Positions 11,960 to 24,900 of a DNA stretch of 64,000 nt are shown piece by piece. The position numbers and the translations under genes are program-made. The first letter of the stretch is position 1, and the number at the start of each line of letters is the position of its first letter. The notes below the pieces were generated by a model, which made no database searches, was not told the DNA's origin, and worked only from the letters and a program-made list of their open reading frames with translations. The DNA lies in contig CM034142.1 in NCBI GenBank assembly GCA_019914995.1, positions 2,995,031 to 3,059,030 of the forward strand. Direction: 5' to 3'. Origin of the DNA: Acanthochlamys bracteata (Eukaryota; Streptophyta; Magnoliopsida; Pandanales; Velloziaceae).

Positions 11960-13562
11960 TAGCAAAATTAATTCAGCTCTCTTCTCTTCCTTCTTTTCTT
12001 TCTCTTCCTCTTCTGCTCACTCGCAGCCGAGCTTTCTCCCAACCACTCCAACAATTTTTCGCAGCCGGCGACTCCTTACCGCTGCTTAGAATCTTACTCT
12101 TTCGTTATTCTTCCTTCAATACCATCCGAAATCTCTCCTTTCTTCCAACCGTCGGCTTCAATCCCGAATTTCATTCGTCACGGTCGGAGCGTTCAGTCGC
12201 CGGCGACAATCGAAATTCGGAGTAAAATCTCACTAAGTTTTCTTCTCCTCTTTCTTCTATATCTTTTACTATCATTAATTTCTGATTTCAAAGCACGAAT
12301 TCCTAATTCATTCTTTGCAGCCGAATTGTTCGATGTACTTTTCTTATTTTGATTTAACTGATTACATTTCTTGTTTATTTGATGTAGTTGATGATTCCGA
12401 GTGGCATGCCTCAGAAGATCCTTCCCATCCCATTAGTTATGCTAATGAGAGGTGAGAACTAGCTCATGCGGTGTTTGAGATATGTGAAATCACGCTATTT
12501 TTTAATACAAGTAGAATGTCTGATCAAATTAACTTCGTTTCTTCAATTTGGATCGCGTATTTAAATTTGTTATCCTTTCATCTGTTATCATTTAGGTGTC
12601 AATATCTTCAAATGGGTTCATTTATATATAACTCTTTTTAGACTGGAATGAGACTTTAATGTCAAAAAATTTCTTGAAGAGCTCAGTAAGCTATTTGTTT
12701 GTTCATCTTATTTAGAACAAGATGGATGTTAATATCTTCAAATGGGTTCCTTTATATATAACTCTTTTTGGACTGAATGAGATTTTAATGTCAAAATTCC
12801 TTAAAGAGCTCAGTAAGCTATTTGTTTGTTCATCTATTTAGAACAAGATGGCTGCTTGGTCATGTGTAGCGTACTTTGGTTAGATATAACTTCCTCTCAT
12901 CCCAGTGTTAAACTTGCAAACTAAAAATAAATGCTAAAACTTCGAACAAAGAACCTGTTGCTAGGAGCTGTGTATGCAATTATTTTATGTGGATCTCTTA
13001 TTGCATCTCTTTCTTTCTAATTACTTTTCATTTTCAGTAAAAATTCTGTTTATCTTTATTTATTATTTTAGTTTGCTTTGTTTCCTTTCTTCTTTTTGTT
13101 TCTATTTAGTAGTTTCCTTCGACCAATGATTTTCAAAGCGGTTGAATCTTGTTTAAATCATGATGCTCTTTTGCTACTGCTGATGCTTCTGTTTGTTGTT
13201 AGGCATCCTATTTTTACTTAGTTCTGTGTGGGACATTGCTCTAGTAGTAGACACAATGACCATGATGATTAGATTCCTTAAAATAAAAAAAAAGAAGAAA
13301 CTGAATACATAAATTTATATTATTATAAAAATAAATTTATAAGAAAACAAGCACTTAATTCTTTCATATATGTTGATTTTACACGAATTTACTCTGTTGA
13401 AATAGTATTTGTTCCATTACTATCTTTTCTCCTTTAGGCTTAGCCTGTCAAGACAAGTAATCTTACTTTAGTATCTATCGATGTCGCTTGAATTCTGCAA
13501 AGTGCCTTATTAGTGTCTTGGACCTGTTATTTTTCGTTTGCAGATTCAAATCAATGATCAAC
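11960..13562 (+). CDS. 5' exons of an unidentified gene, cut by a gap
   Basis: A CT-rich leader (11975-12015), typical of plant 5' untranslated regions, precedes an exon open to about 12221. An internal exon at 12388-12451 is bounded by TAG and GTGAGA and reads DDSEWHASEDPSHPISYANE. The next exon starts at 13544 after TTTGCAG and continues in the same phase with RFKSMIN up to the gap at 13563. The first exon joins in a compatible phase through the GTAAAA after ...ATIEIR. I could not find a convincing ATG in that frame, so the start may lie elsewhere or the copy may be dead. The rest of the gene is in or beyond the gap. The family is not recognised. Confidence 0.4.
12597..12851. repeat. Direct tandem duplication of about 130 bp
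   Basis: Two adjacent copies start with AATATCTTCAAATGGGTTC and run through GAGCTCAGTAAGCTATTTG to GAACAAGATGG. The first is about 12597-12726 and the second about 12727-12851. They differ by a few substitutions and indels. They lie within the intron of the unidentified plus-strand gene. Confidence 0.85.
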
Positions 13563-13662
13563 NNNNNNNNNNNNNNNNNNNNNNNNNNNNNNNNNNNNNN
13601 NNNNNNNNNNNNNNNNNNNNNNNNNNNNNNNNNNNNNNNNNNNNNNNNNNNNNNNNNNNNNN
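13563..13662. other. Assembly gap, 100 N
   Basis: Exactly 100 N bases, a conventional placeholder length, so the true distance is unknown. It separates the unidentified plus-strand gene from sequence that belongs to the duplicated region to the right. Confidence 0.99.
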
Positions 13663-14691
13663 ATGCCATCTAAATAAGATTATATCCTCACGTAAAAGTG
13701 AACCCTACTACATCTAAGTTAAACTAAAACTTGCCACATATCCATTTAGGTTATAAGCTAATTACCAACAAATTGCAGCAGTTTGAGAATATTATCCTAT
13801 GTGCCCCTTACACCACATTTACATACTATCCTTGTAAAACTTCACAAATTCATCATGAAGTAAAGAAAAGGACACTTAGTGGAGGTATAAAATATTTTTG
13901 AAGGATGCACTTGGTGACTGTTTCTTGTTGGAAGTATTACTGATATGCCATACCTAACGAAGTGTATACATAGAAGTCATACCCTAACGCAAGTGACAGC
14001 CTATCCACAATCAAAAGATATTTCAAGATGTCAAAACAGGGGTTTGATGGAAACAAACCTAGAGTAAAGCTAGTAAGGACATGCGTCCTCTTCCTAGCTT
14101 TGGTTCCTTGTTGCCCTAGTGATAACTGCTACATTAGAAGCACAGCAATGATAAATCATGCAGCCAGAAGATGTATCTTACGAGTTCTTGTAGATAAAGA
14201 GTTTGTATCTTAGAATAAAAATGCGAGCTGTATCTCAAAGGAGTGTTAAGGGAACAACGAATTATCTTAAAAAAGTCCATGCCATCTTCCTATAATTCAA
14301 CAACATTTGAAACTAAGTGGTGTCAAAAAATTACTGCCCTAATTCTATAATAATATGTCAAACAGAACATGGAAGTTATTTTAGAAGTAACGAAATATAC
14401 TATAGCAAGAATCTAACTTCAATATAGTCAAACTAAGTATGCAGTTCCAGACATGAAAATTTCTCTCAGCAAAAGCTGATGAAAATCTCGTTTACTAGGT
14501 ACAAACATGGCAGTGTTTTGTCCAGGAAACATGACATAAGGAGTTTTATTGAGTCAAGAATAATGCTAGTCCGTAATATAGTATCCATAAATTTGGATAA
14601 ATATGGCAATATCTAGCTACCAAATTAAGGTTCAACTATTCAGAATACCATAACACAACAAACTTTAAAAGCTAGCATCACATTATATTAA
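13663..14691. repeat. Diverged copy of the 16.37-16.73 kb segment plus unassigned flank
   Basis: 13770-14210 aligns with 16370-16730. Shared words are AATATTATCCTATGT, TTGGTTCCT, and AATCATGCAGC followed by an AGA-rich stretch. The same segment is also found, inverted, near 27650-28060. 14215-14691 is AT-rich with no recognised content. The reading frames are short and not conserved between copies, so I see no gene. Confidence 0.5.
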
Positions 14692-16870
14692 CGTACATCC
14701 GATGACCACAAAGCACCATGTAGCTTTAACTTATTAATGTCATTTTCTTCATACATGTTACATGTCCTACGAAGAATTCAAATAAATACTCAAATGGTAC
14801 CATAGAGACATTCTCCTAACCTCAGCTATGCTCTTGAATATGCACTGACGAGCAAGTTGTGAGTTAGGCTTACAAAGTTTGCCATCAGTCAAGTTTGGAT
14901 AGAAAAGAAAATTAACACCATCACAACTGAGAACTAGATTCACCTCTTCATATTATTTAGTCAACATCACGTCAAAAGCGCTTGCCAATACAAGTCATGC
15001 AAACCTAATGAAACACGTGTCAATGACAATATGACAACACAACTAAGAAATCTTTATAATGTATGTAAAGTTAAGAGCTCCCAAAAGGCATATTGCAGGA
15101 GAAGCACCGGCTCATGAGCCTAAAAGGTGCACCTCGTATTAACGTACAGTTATCAAACTAGCAACATCCATGCTTATTGGTTAACTTATACTTCTGAGTG
15201 TAAAACTAGGGTTTAGGGTTAAACTAAGCACGCAATATCGCAAGTGATGCCATGTTTTCATTGAAAAGATCCAATCTATTTATTTACACAGTAAAAGTTC
15301 AAGATTGTGTATAGTATCTAGCACCAATCAATTGAAGCAATCACATTAAAGACACATATAAAAAACATCATGAAAAGGAAAAACCTCACATTGGTGACCC
15401 TTTTGTTTCCAACTGATCTGAAAAGATATCTTGCAACTGTTGAGATTACAAGTACCAGGGCAGTGAATCTTAGACCAAAGAACAAGCAACAGTGAAAAAG
15501 CACCAATCAGTAATACGCAGAGATCAGACTGAACTATATAGTTGTAAAAAAACTAGACAAACAAAACTCATAGAGAAACTAAGAAAGCACTTACACCCAG
15601 TCATAAATAACAATTTCCAGTCAAACTTTTAGGTACCTAAGAAGACATGGTTATACTTCCTTGATTCCACGACTTGAGATGTTTTGAAAAAAGAAGTCTC
15701 ACAAGTGGTGAATTTTATGGAATTGAACGAAATGAATCGTACAAGACTATCTATAATTCCCATGGCGTTACCAAGTTAGCAAATATAACTTTGCATCGCA
15801 AAATCCTAAGCAATGCAGCACAAATCTAGTGATTACAAAACCATTGCTCCAAAACCCAATGAAAGCACTAACGGAGCAACCAAAGGCTTCTGAAAATATA
15901 GAAATTTTGAGACAAATACAACAAAAACAACTCCAAATAAAGGAGATATGGCCAGCATTTCAGTCTAACATTCAATATCTCGTTAAAGTTTACTTAAAAC
16001 GCAAAGCTCGGAGGCAGCCCCTTTCACTCTCTTCTTTCGTGATACATGTTCAGTTCTGAGATAGTTCAAAATATATGAAATTACTCAATTGGTTCTAAGA
16101 CTAGGTCAACACATTTCCAAATTTATGATGCAAGGTAAACTCAACCTCAAAAATTACTCATTTCAAGTATATGATTACCTGTTAGTACTCATTTCTAAAT
16201 TAGAAAAAGCTGAAAAACACCAGACTAGTGCTTCCAAAGTAAGAGAACGCACCTGAACCAGAAACAAAGAGCTTATGAAGCAGTCCGCATGACAGAGAAT
16301 GCAGCTTCTCCTTGTTGTATTTACACAAGTTTACCCATCAGGAAGTGAAGACTACAATTCTACATAATGTTAACAAATGCAAGGATTGGGAAAATATTAT
16401 CCTATGTAGCGATACACCACAATTAGATATTAACCTAGTAAGACATCACAGGTTCATCAAGAAGTTTTTGGCGTGTGCACTTGGTACCTAAATTTTTTCG
16501 GATGTAATCAAGACCCGCTATACCCTTATAAGTGCAGCAACTACGACCTTTTTCTTAATAATAAGCTTTTCAAGAGGTTGAGAGTGGTGAAAGTAAATCT
16601 ACATTACAGCTGGTGAAGGTATGTAACATACTCTTGGTACTTTTGGTTCCTAATGCTGCCCTATTAAATCATGCAGCTGAAAGCAGTGTATTGTTGATTC
16701 TTATAGAGCTTCAGAGGAACTGCGTGATTACAACTCTTTCAATGGAACCACATGATTTATGTACAAGCACTTTGCACTCAAAACCAATGTTAAAGTTCAC
16801 ACCATATGCAAGATCCTTGAAAAATTATCCAATCCAACCACATAAAAAACTTTATGAATATGTGAATTAA

Positions 16871-17088
16871 GGGCTTGTTTACACATCCCTTCAAACTCAC
16901 TTTTTTTAAACTCACTTTTAAAAAAAAATAACTTCAAAAATTAAAATAAATTATTTTTATTAAAAAAAAATTTATTTTAATTTTAACTTTTACTTTAATA
17001 TAAAATATTATTTTTTATTAAATATTTTTAATTTTATTTTTTAAACTCACTTCTAAAAAAGTGAGTTTACCCTATAGGAAACACGCCC
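16871..17088. mobile_element. Tourist-like (PIF/Harbinger) MITE, 218 bp
   Basis: The ends are inverted repeats beginning GGGCTTGTTT on the left and, as reverse complement, GGGCGTGTTT on the right. The element is flanked by a 3-bp TAA duplication (16868-16870 and 17089-17091). The interior is AT-rich with inner inverted copies of AAACTCACTTTT. A TAA target duplication with GGGC ends is the hallmark of PIF/Harbinger-derived MITEs. The matching place in the right arm (about 27515-27525) has no insert. Confidence 0.85.
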
Positions 17089-17500
17089 TAAGTGAAACAA
17101 CAGGTAGCGCATCACCAGACACAAATGACGCACAAAAACTGAGAAACTATTAGACCTGGTGCCTCCAATTAGAACAGGCATTTGTATCAGTTAATTAAAG
17201 TGCCATTCTTGAAGCAATCAGAGAAAGCTATTAATCAATCCCTCCATACAAAGAAACTCTTAATTTCCTAACACTTTGAAACTCCTATAGAGAAATTCCT
17301 TGATCTGGGAAACCACTTTGCCTCTTGAACACCCCAGCCATTAACAGAAAACAAGCTATCATTTTCTCTTGATATTTTTAGCATCTAATGAGAATAAATA
17401 AAAGGAATACTTATCCAAACCCGTGAAAATCTTTTAATTACCGTAATTTTTCAACTAATTTTTGAAATACGTATATCCTTGTGGAGTTGTTGCTTATCAC

Positions 17501-17886
17501 CTGTCCAATTTCTCCTTCTGATTCTTTGATGGCAGCTTCGCCTTTTTTGAACTCCTGAAACTTGTTCTTTATGTGAAAACGAACACACAACCAGCAGGAA
17601 GAGAATTAACGAACTGAAGAATCGAGTGAGAAACTTTCGTGATTCAAAAAAAAGAAGCAAAGAAAAGAAACCCAAATCAAATCATAAGAACAGCAAAAGA
17701 AACAGAAACCTAAATCAAAACAAAAAAAGCAAAAGATGTGGTTGTTTCAACTGATGCTGAAATTCAATTAACATATATGCGATAGCAGAGAATTTTAAAA
17801 GAAATAGAGAAGAATTTTAGCTTTAATCTACCAGAATCTTACCTTGAACTAACTGTGGTCGGGATTGAGATACCAGTTCTAACCAT
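17501..17886 (-). pseudogene. First exons of an unrecognised duplicated gene, left copy
   Basis: On the minus strand, exon 1 begins with ATG at 17886-17884 (MVRTGISIPTTVSS) and ends at 17843 before GTAAGA. Exon 2 (17554-17501) follows a TTTCAG acceptor and ends before GTGATA. Joined in phase it continues with a lysine-rich stretch, RSSKKAKLPSKNQKEKLDR. The right-arm copy keeps both splice sites but lacks the ATG, and its exon 2 is one base longer, so at least one copy is frameshifted. A later exon-like block near 15400-15480 is also shared. No family is recognised. Confidence 0.45.
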
Positions 17887-18240
17887 AAAAACCCTAATGA
17901 AGTTGAAAAACCCATGCAAAGTGAGCAAGAGAAGAAAAACGCCGCCTCCGTCGACTTCAAAAAACCACGGAAGAGAGAGAGTGAATGAGAGAGAAAGGGT
18001 TCGGCTCTACCGGAAGTTAAAGAACGATCACCGCGCCATCCTTAGAGCGATCACCGCCTCCGATGGAGTTCAACTTCAACAAACCCACGGGAAAGAGAGA
18101 GAGCGGTTCGGTTCGGAAACCAGCAACGGTTATCTTGAATTTTTTAGGAATAAATTTTTATTAAAAAGTAAAAACTATTCAAAAAAAAAAAAAAGGAATT
18201 CATTTGAAAGTGTTAAAATAAACTAAAACTAAATTATATA

Positions 18241-20027
18241 AAATTACCGTGGAAGAAGCAGTACTTCATAAATTTTCCCTTATTCTTCGAGTTATTATAA
18301 AGAACTAAAATGAGCAATATTCCGTAAAAAGTTTTTTCAAACTACTTTATTCTATTATCACAATATTTCTAATATTTTTCTCCAAATATAGTAATACCAA
18401 TATTGTCGTTCAATATTAGGACAATTCAAAATTTTACAAAATTATATGTCTTCATTATTATATCCTCTATATATGTTAGCTCACTAAAACTGTACATATT
18501 TATTTCATCTCTTAAACCTTCTCAGATGTTTTAAAGATGAATGGGAGTTGGACAAATATAATATAAAAAATTAAGTTGACATGACGAGTTATATTTTGTT
18601 TATTTTATTTTTTTATATAATTGCTTTTGTAATTTTGAAATAGTTGTATTTCTCTAATAAAGTTTTAGATTTTGTTTGAGTTGTAATAAATATGGGTGTT
18701 ATCTATATTAGAAGAGAAAGACATGTTAACTCTCACTTGAGGTTTATACAATCAACTACGAGTCTATAAGCTATCATCAACTAGTGGTACTTGAATCCAA
18801 ACAATGCATCATTTCTAAGCGAGTTAATAGGCACGTTTGGCTAAGTTTTAAGTTTAGAGCTTTCGAACAAAAATTGTTGTTTATATATACTTTTGCTAAA
18901 AAAATGACTGTTGAGCTTTTGATTCGAAAGCTATTTTTTTCTGAATTCTGTTTGGATAAATTTTACTGTTTAAAACTTTTTTATAAAAAAAATTAAAAAT
19001 ATGTTAGGTTAAACTTGTGTGCTTATAAATAAATAAGATATATAATGACTGAAATATCCTTAATTATATAATAAATAATATATTGTTAAAAAAATATAAT
19101 CTATTTTCATATATTATCTATTATTTGAATAATTAATTTTAATAATATATTTTTATACTAATTTTTATAATATATTTATAAACTTATTAATAAAAATATT
19201 ATTTTTTAATTTTTATATATATTTAAATTAAAATATATAAATATACTATTATTAAATATAATGATAATTAATAACTAATTAATAAGTTAATAGAAATAAA
19301 TAAATAGTACTGTAATATATTAACAATTTTAAGCACACTAAAACTTTTAATGTAAAATAAAACTAAATATGTTTGAAACACGAGCAGAATACAGTCAAAA
19401 GTAAGCAATATCAGGGCCACATGGGTGTAAGTACCTCTTATCATGCCAGAAAGAATTTGTGTCCAGCTGAAGAAGCACAAGTGTAGCATTCATAATTCGT
19501 GCAACAAGAATAGCATTACATATTTAAAGTAGACCCGTAGTAGTTACACTTTATATTAATTACATATATGATATGAGTATTAAATGCCATATAAAGCTTA
19601 AATTACAAAACAAAACACTACAACAAAATATTACAATATAACATGCAATTTTTTGCTTAAACATTTAAACGGAAATTGGGAATGATTCTCAGCAAACCAG
19701 AAAACATGTGCATTCAATTATATTTCATTGTTGTAATTAAAGACAAGTAAAGCACTTCTAGTGAATCTTACTAAAAGATATTCAATGAAGTTATGAGACT
19801 TGATTTGCAGTACAACTAGAAAATCATTGTATTATAAAAACAAATGAGATAATCTGTACATGTCGGCATAAAGTGTCATCCTGTATGCTAATAAATGGTA
19901 AAAGTTATAGAAATTAGAGGTATATACAGTTATAAGTACAGTTAACAAACTGTAGACCCATTGCTCTTAGTTGGAGGAGCTGTATAATACTAACAAACAT
20001 TATATTCAATAACTAAAAGTTGGTTCT
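18241..20027. other. AT-rich spacer, no gene seen
   Basis: Very AT-rich sequence with long A/T runs (18580-19340). A word GGCACGTTTGG at about 18830 resembles MITE ends, but I could not find a clean partner or target duplication. No coding frame of note. Confidence 0.5.
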
Positions 20028-20934
20028 TCATTCTTGATTAGACGAAGAAATTAGCCCGTGTACAAAGCTTGCCGAAGCCCTACTCATGGTTACACCCATT
20101 TGTGCTGCCTTCTGAAGCAATGTAGTAGCGACATGTGAGAAGATGCAGTCTGCTGCTGCTATTGCTGTTGATGTAGGTAGAGACTACTATTATCTGGAGT
20201 TGTGTTATTGTGGTTTTGTGAGAGATCTTCTTTTTGTACAAACCTTGATGCCGTAGTGGAGTAGAGAGTTGAAGAGATATGCTGATGATGATGATCATCG
20301 AGGTTTGCTGAAGGCTGTGGTGGTTAAGCAAGCCATGGTGAAATATTGAACAATTATTGATGCTGCTGTTCTTCTCTCTTCAAAGAGAGGTCATGGAGAA
20401 CAATGTTGTTGCTTCTGTTGTTCATCATAAAGTGATGAGGGAGAGCAGCAATATTGTCATCCTGAGTTTGTGAAGCTACAGAGAACAGTAATGTCAAATG
20501 GTGGCCAGTGATCATCAAAGGGTTTGCAACAACAGCAGCAGCAGTGATAGCTTGTGCACTCTCCTCAGCTAGTGCATCACAGAATGCTCTGTGTTATAAA
20601 GCTATCTCTCCTGCAGCAAACAGAAACACAAAAAAAAATCCACACAAAAGACCAAACAAATGTCATCAGAGACGTCACAATTCCTTCACAAAGCTATCAC
20701 CTCAACATCTGGGTTTAAAACAAGGATCAAATCAGAAATGAGTTACTATATAACAATGTGGGCTGAAGAAATTAAACAATTAAAAATAAAGAAAAGATTT
20801 TGATACCTAGGTTCCCAGGGAGATTTCTTTTTTTTTTTTTTGGATTTGGTGGTGGTTAGGAGAAGCAACAGAACATTGCTGATTATTGGAAGAAATACTT
20901 GATCACCACCAGACGCAGATGTCAAGTTGGACAT
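20028..20934 (-). pseudogene. INDETERMINATE-DOMAIN (IDD) zinc-finger factor pseudogene
   Basis: IDD proteins are plant nuclear transcription factors with four zinc fingers near the N-terminus. Exon 1 (20934-20807) starts MSNLTSASGGDQ and ends with a lysine run and SPWEP, matching the family's KKKRNLPGNP region, before a GTAT donor. A remnant of exon 2 near 20711-20690 reads PDVEVIAL and then hits TGA. Almost all of the exon that encodes the fingers is missing. Exon 3 starts at 20610 after CTGCAG with the RDSFITHRAF region, which has lost two bases. It then reads AFCDALAEESAQAI, a stop at 20356-20354, the trace SPWLA, and HVATTLLQKAAQMGVTMS in another frame, ending at 20028. Family assignment is strong; function as a DNA-binding protein is excluded by the deletion. 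Confidence 0.88.
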
Positions 20935-21674
20935 GTTTTTCTCTATCACTTGTACCTATTACTGCTACTGAATTCCAAATCCCTTCATCGTCTTCACCCT
21001 GCAGCTTCCTTGAATTTCTTGCTATATATCCAGATATATATGAGCAGCAAGAAGCAAGCTAGCTATCTAGTGATAAAGATCCATTACAACCTTCAGCAGA
21101 TCTATATATCTATAGATGTAATTGACATACTTTTCATAAATTCTACTTCATGATTGATCAACAATTTCTACAGGGAAAGATATGAGAACAAATCCACTAG
21201 CTACTAGTGTTTGCTTCCTAAGCATCTGTATAATAAAGAAAAACCCAAACTTTAATCATAATCTATCACCTACAAATTCAAGGGAACAAATTAAAAAAGT
21301 ACACCATCAAAGAAAAGACCCATATATACATATATATAGCAAGCACTGATGATACTAAACTGCACCAATAAATAATAACTCCTCCACCATGAAATAACAC
21401 AATCAAGAACTTAAAATTTTTTCAAAAGTTAAGAAATAGCTAGGCTTTTTCTCTACAAAGGCTAGCTCGCTAGCTACAAAAAATCAGAAGCAATATAGAT
21501 CAGGAGAAGATTAGAGAAAAAAGGAAAGGTATGTTGATGGTTTGCAGAAGGCATCAAGAGAGGATATTTTTCAGAAGAAAGAAGGAATCATCAGAGAGAT
21601 AGAAGACGAACAGTTTGGTTGCTGCTTTGTGGATGAGGAACAAAGATAAGAATTATAACAACTACATGATAACT
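20935..21674. other. Upstream region of the IDD pseudogene
   Basis: No coding exon was recognised. In minus-strand sense this would be the 5' untranslated region and promoter of the IDD pseudogene. It contains TATATATAT stretches near 21320-21340 and clusters of GCTAGC around 21460-21475. Confidence 0.4.
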
Positions 21675-21948
21675 CTAGAACGACATAGGCCAATAAGACA
21701 GTGCTGCAGAGGAAGGCCTCCATCCCCCAGCCGCAGCAGTTCTCCAAAGCTCGTTGACATCAATGTTCTTACACAAAAATTCAATGATTAGCAAAAAAAA
21801 ATTGACAAAAGTGAAATACACAATTAACACAAGTTGGTTGAAATCTAGCTATATACCTTAAACGACTGGGATGGGCGTGTGATGCTGATGGTGGAGAAGA
21901 GTGAGAGTGTGAAGATAATAAGAACAATTACTAAAACAGCGAACTACC
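21675..21948 (-). pseudogene. Weak exons resembling an O-fucosyltransferase-family protein
   Basis: On the minus strand an exon (about 21767-21675) after an AG acceptor reads NIDVNELWRTAAAGGWRPSSA and then ALSYWPMSF before TAG. The pattern W...GWRPSSA..S.WP resembles the stretch just before the conserved NGYLRVRCNGG motif of plant O-fucosyltransferase-family (GT106-type) proteins. An upstream exon-like frame ending at 21948 before GTAGTT reads RPGKQGILKGMAG. The catalytic region is absent from the window. The resemblance is short and from memory of the family, so this is only a suggestion. Confidence 0.3.
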
Positions 21949-24900
21949 TGCCATTCCCTTCAATATTCCTTGCTTTCCGGGCCGCTGACCAACTCTTCGC
22001 CCCCCATAATTCACCTCCCCTGCTCAAACACATCCCTCAAAACAAAAATTAACAAGAAAAAAAAGGAAATAGCTACGCGTTAATGCAAAAAAAAGGACAA
22101 TTATCATAATCGTTAAAAATAACCGAATCAAAAAAAAATTTTAAGCTTCTTATTTGAATCTAAAACGCATAAAATCGAATCAAATAAACAAATCAAGTAC
22201 CTGAATCTTCTTAGCACCGAAGAAAGCTTGGAAGATCAGTTTGGAAGATCTCCGATGCACCGCAAAGTGATTCTCCTAGAAGATTTTTTAAGAGACGGGT
22301 CGGCTCTGAAGATTTGAGCGAACGGAAGAGTTGAATAGAGGAGTGAATGAACGAACGGCGGAGGGTGAGCGAACGGAGAAGAATGGATGGCGAGAACGGC
22401 AGTGGGTGTGCGAGCAGGGAGAAGAGTGAATGGCAGCGGCGGTGGGTGCGAACGAGAGAGAAGAGTGAATGGGAGTGAAGAAATGAGTGAATCCGGATGG
22501 GTGAGCAGATTTCTAGGCATGTAATTTGTCAAACTTAGCGAAGATAAAATAGTCAATTCACGCCATAAGACACGAAAGCCCCGTGCTGTTATTGAAAAAG
22601 TATCAAACTACTGCTTATTTTTTTCAACAAAATAAGCAGCTTAATTTTGCAGGAAGCTGCGTTATCCAAACAAATATTTTAATTTGGAGTGCTTTTTTTT
22701 TTCAAAAGCTAAAAAAAGTACTCCCAAACATAGCCAATATCTTACTATATATTTATAGTAAGCAAAATTCTATTCAATCTCAATCAATAACTTATAAATC
22801 ATAAAATTTAACTAATCATAACGGATATGGCTTAGAAAGGCTTACTGAATCATATTTTGATCCAGTTAGTATTGCCCAATGTCGAACGTGTTTATTCTAA
22901 ACTCATGAACATCTACGTTGTGTTTGGATAAAGAGTTCATAACAAAGTGAAAATAAAAAGGAAGAAAGGAATAGGAAAAGAAGAAGAAAGAAGAGAAGAA
23001 AAAAACTTTAATATTATTTAAATAAATTAGCAAAGAAAAAAGGTACAAGAGTAAATTATTTTGGATTAAAAGAGAAATAAAAAATAAACTATAAGAAAAA
23101 AACTAAACTGTCCTTTACTTGTATATGTAATTCTTTGTAATAATTGGAAAAAAAGATAAAAATGCATAGTTTTGTTTATTTTTGTGTTCAAAATTTTAAA
23201 TCTTATTTTTGTTCTGAGCAAAACACTAAAGATTCTTCAACTCAGCCACTGTCATAAAATATTAAAAATAGTCAATACAAAAATGTGTTCTATTTTACTT
23301 CAACATCATTAATAAGAACAAGCTACAAGCCATAGTCTTACAGTTGCAAGTGACATCATCAATATGATACAATAGTACATAATTATTACAAATATTAATA
23401 ATATATAATATAATAACAGATAATACTACATCAACATGATATCAAGTTGAACAAAGTTTTCATTGCACTCGAACAAGCTATTAGCACTAATTACTATAAT
23501 ACAACATCAATATGATTATTCAAATGACATCATCGGCAACAAAACTTTCTTACATTCCTCTATTGGAAATTACGGTAATGATCTTAACTCCGCAGGATTT
23601 TTCATAAGAAAAAGATAACACTGTCGACAAAGACGACGTTCAAACTCAAATTCAGTTAAGAGAATAACGATCTCATCACCTGGCGCTAGAAGGGTTTCCT
23701 TACCTGAGGCAAAGGGTTTTTACTTAAGCCACTTGTACAATGTAGAGTAGTAACAACTAAACAACAACAAATTTAAATAAATGACAGAAAAAATAGTAAA
23801 AATAGTAAAATAATTCCAGATCGAATAGAAAATTTTGCATGTAACAAGTCATTTTAAGAAATAATAGATAACAACAATATAAACAACTAGTGCAATTTTG
23901 ATGACTTGTTGTCCAATTTTGATGATGGTGGGACTGACTTAGTAGAGCTCTTAACAGTAGTCTTCTAAACAAGATATGGTTCTAAATAAGAACATATGTC
24001 TAAAGTTCTTACCGAAAGGCATAAAATCTAACTCGGTAAAACAAATTCTATAAATACTTCGTGAAGTTTAGCGTTCATAGTGAGTGATTGAAACCTATTA
24101 GAACCCTAAAAAATAAACATAACTACCAGTTAGTAATAGGTCGGTATAAGAAAAGTAACTATTTATTTACCATACAAATAATTATATAGCAGCATAGGAT
24201 TTGATTACACAAATAATCTCTAATTTTAATATTTCATCTACAAAGACTTTAGCTTGTTAGCTTTTGTAAAGACGGTCACATCACCTCACTATATAGCACA
24301 AAATTTTGATAAAAAAAAAGGAAGTCTACAAAACAACAAGGAAGAATGGAAGAAATTTGATCTATTACAAGCTCAAATTAATTGAAAAACTAAAAATAGG
24401 CAACACTATATTCAACATTAGAAGCTTCTAGTAAAAAAATTCAAAGCCATCATGAACCTTCTTTATTTACAACATTGCTATATATATTGTAAAAAGAATT
24501 GATCTTTCATCATAATAAGAAAAAGTTCAAATTTCGTAAATATTACATAACATTAGTAATCTTAGAAAGATTTAAGCAAATACATTAGCTTTTAGATCGA
24601 AAATCACCAAGAAATTTGGTACACACATCTCATTTTTAAATCAACATGGTATAATCCATCCTAAAATCTCAACGACATAAGAATCACCGAAAAAAAAGAA
24701 CGAGAAAATCAAACCCGTGGAAACCGAGTAAAGAAAGAAGGAACCAGTGAAGTAGTCAGAACTTGATTCCACGAAGCTGTGTAGCATTTATGGTAAGAAA
24801 CAGAATAAAATAGAAGCTTATAAGAGTCAATCACTCATCAGATTAATCAAATAAAAATACTTTGTAATAAAAATAATTTGTTACTGCAACAGAGAAGTTA

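Larger units (their letters stand above)
14692..18240 (-). repeat. Left arm of a large inverted duplication
   Basis: Read on the minus strand, this arm is collinear with 26248-30203 on the plus strand. Anchors include ACCGTTGCTGGTTTCCGA at the outer gene end, TCCTTTTATTTATTCTCAT near 17390-17410, CACTGCCCTGGTACTTGTAA near 15440-15460 and CATCCGATGACCACAAAGC at 14698. Differences are many small indels and a MITE found only in this arm (16871-17088). The arm carries the minus-oriented copy of the gene described at 17501-17886. Confidence 0.85.

Noticed and set aside
13475..13673. Frames running through the N gap
   Set aside because: They are created by unknown bases. Only the exon edge at 13544-13562 is supported.
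15205..15222. Telomere-like AGGGTTTAGGGTT
   Set aside because: Only two adjacent units, which is common in plant DNA. No longer run suggests an interstitial telomere.
18829..19385. Possible MITE starting GGCACGTTTGG
   Set aside because: The right end gives only a weak inverted match (CTCGTGTTTC), and there is no target duplication.
22236..22556. A 106-codon minus-strand frame rich in Ser, Pro and Leu
   Set aside because: It follows imperfect short repeats of a GA-rich word. No domain and no splice context.
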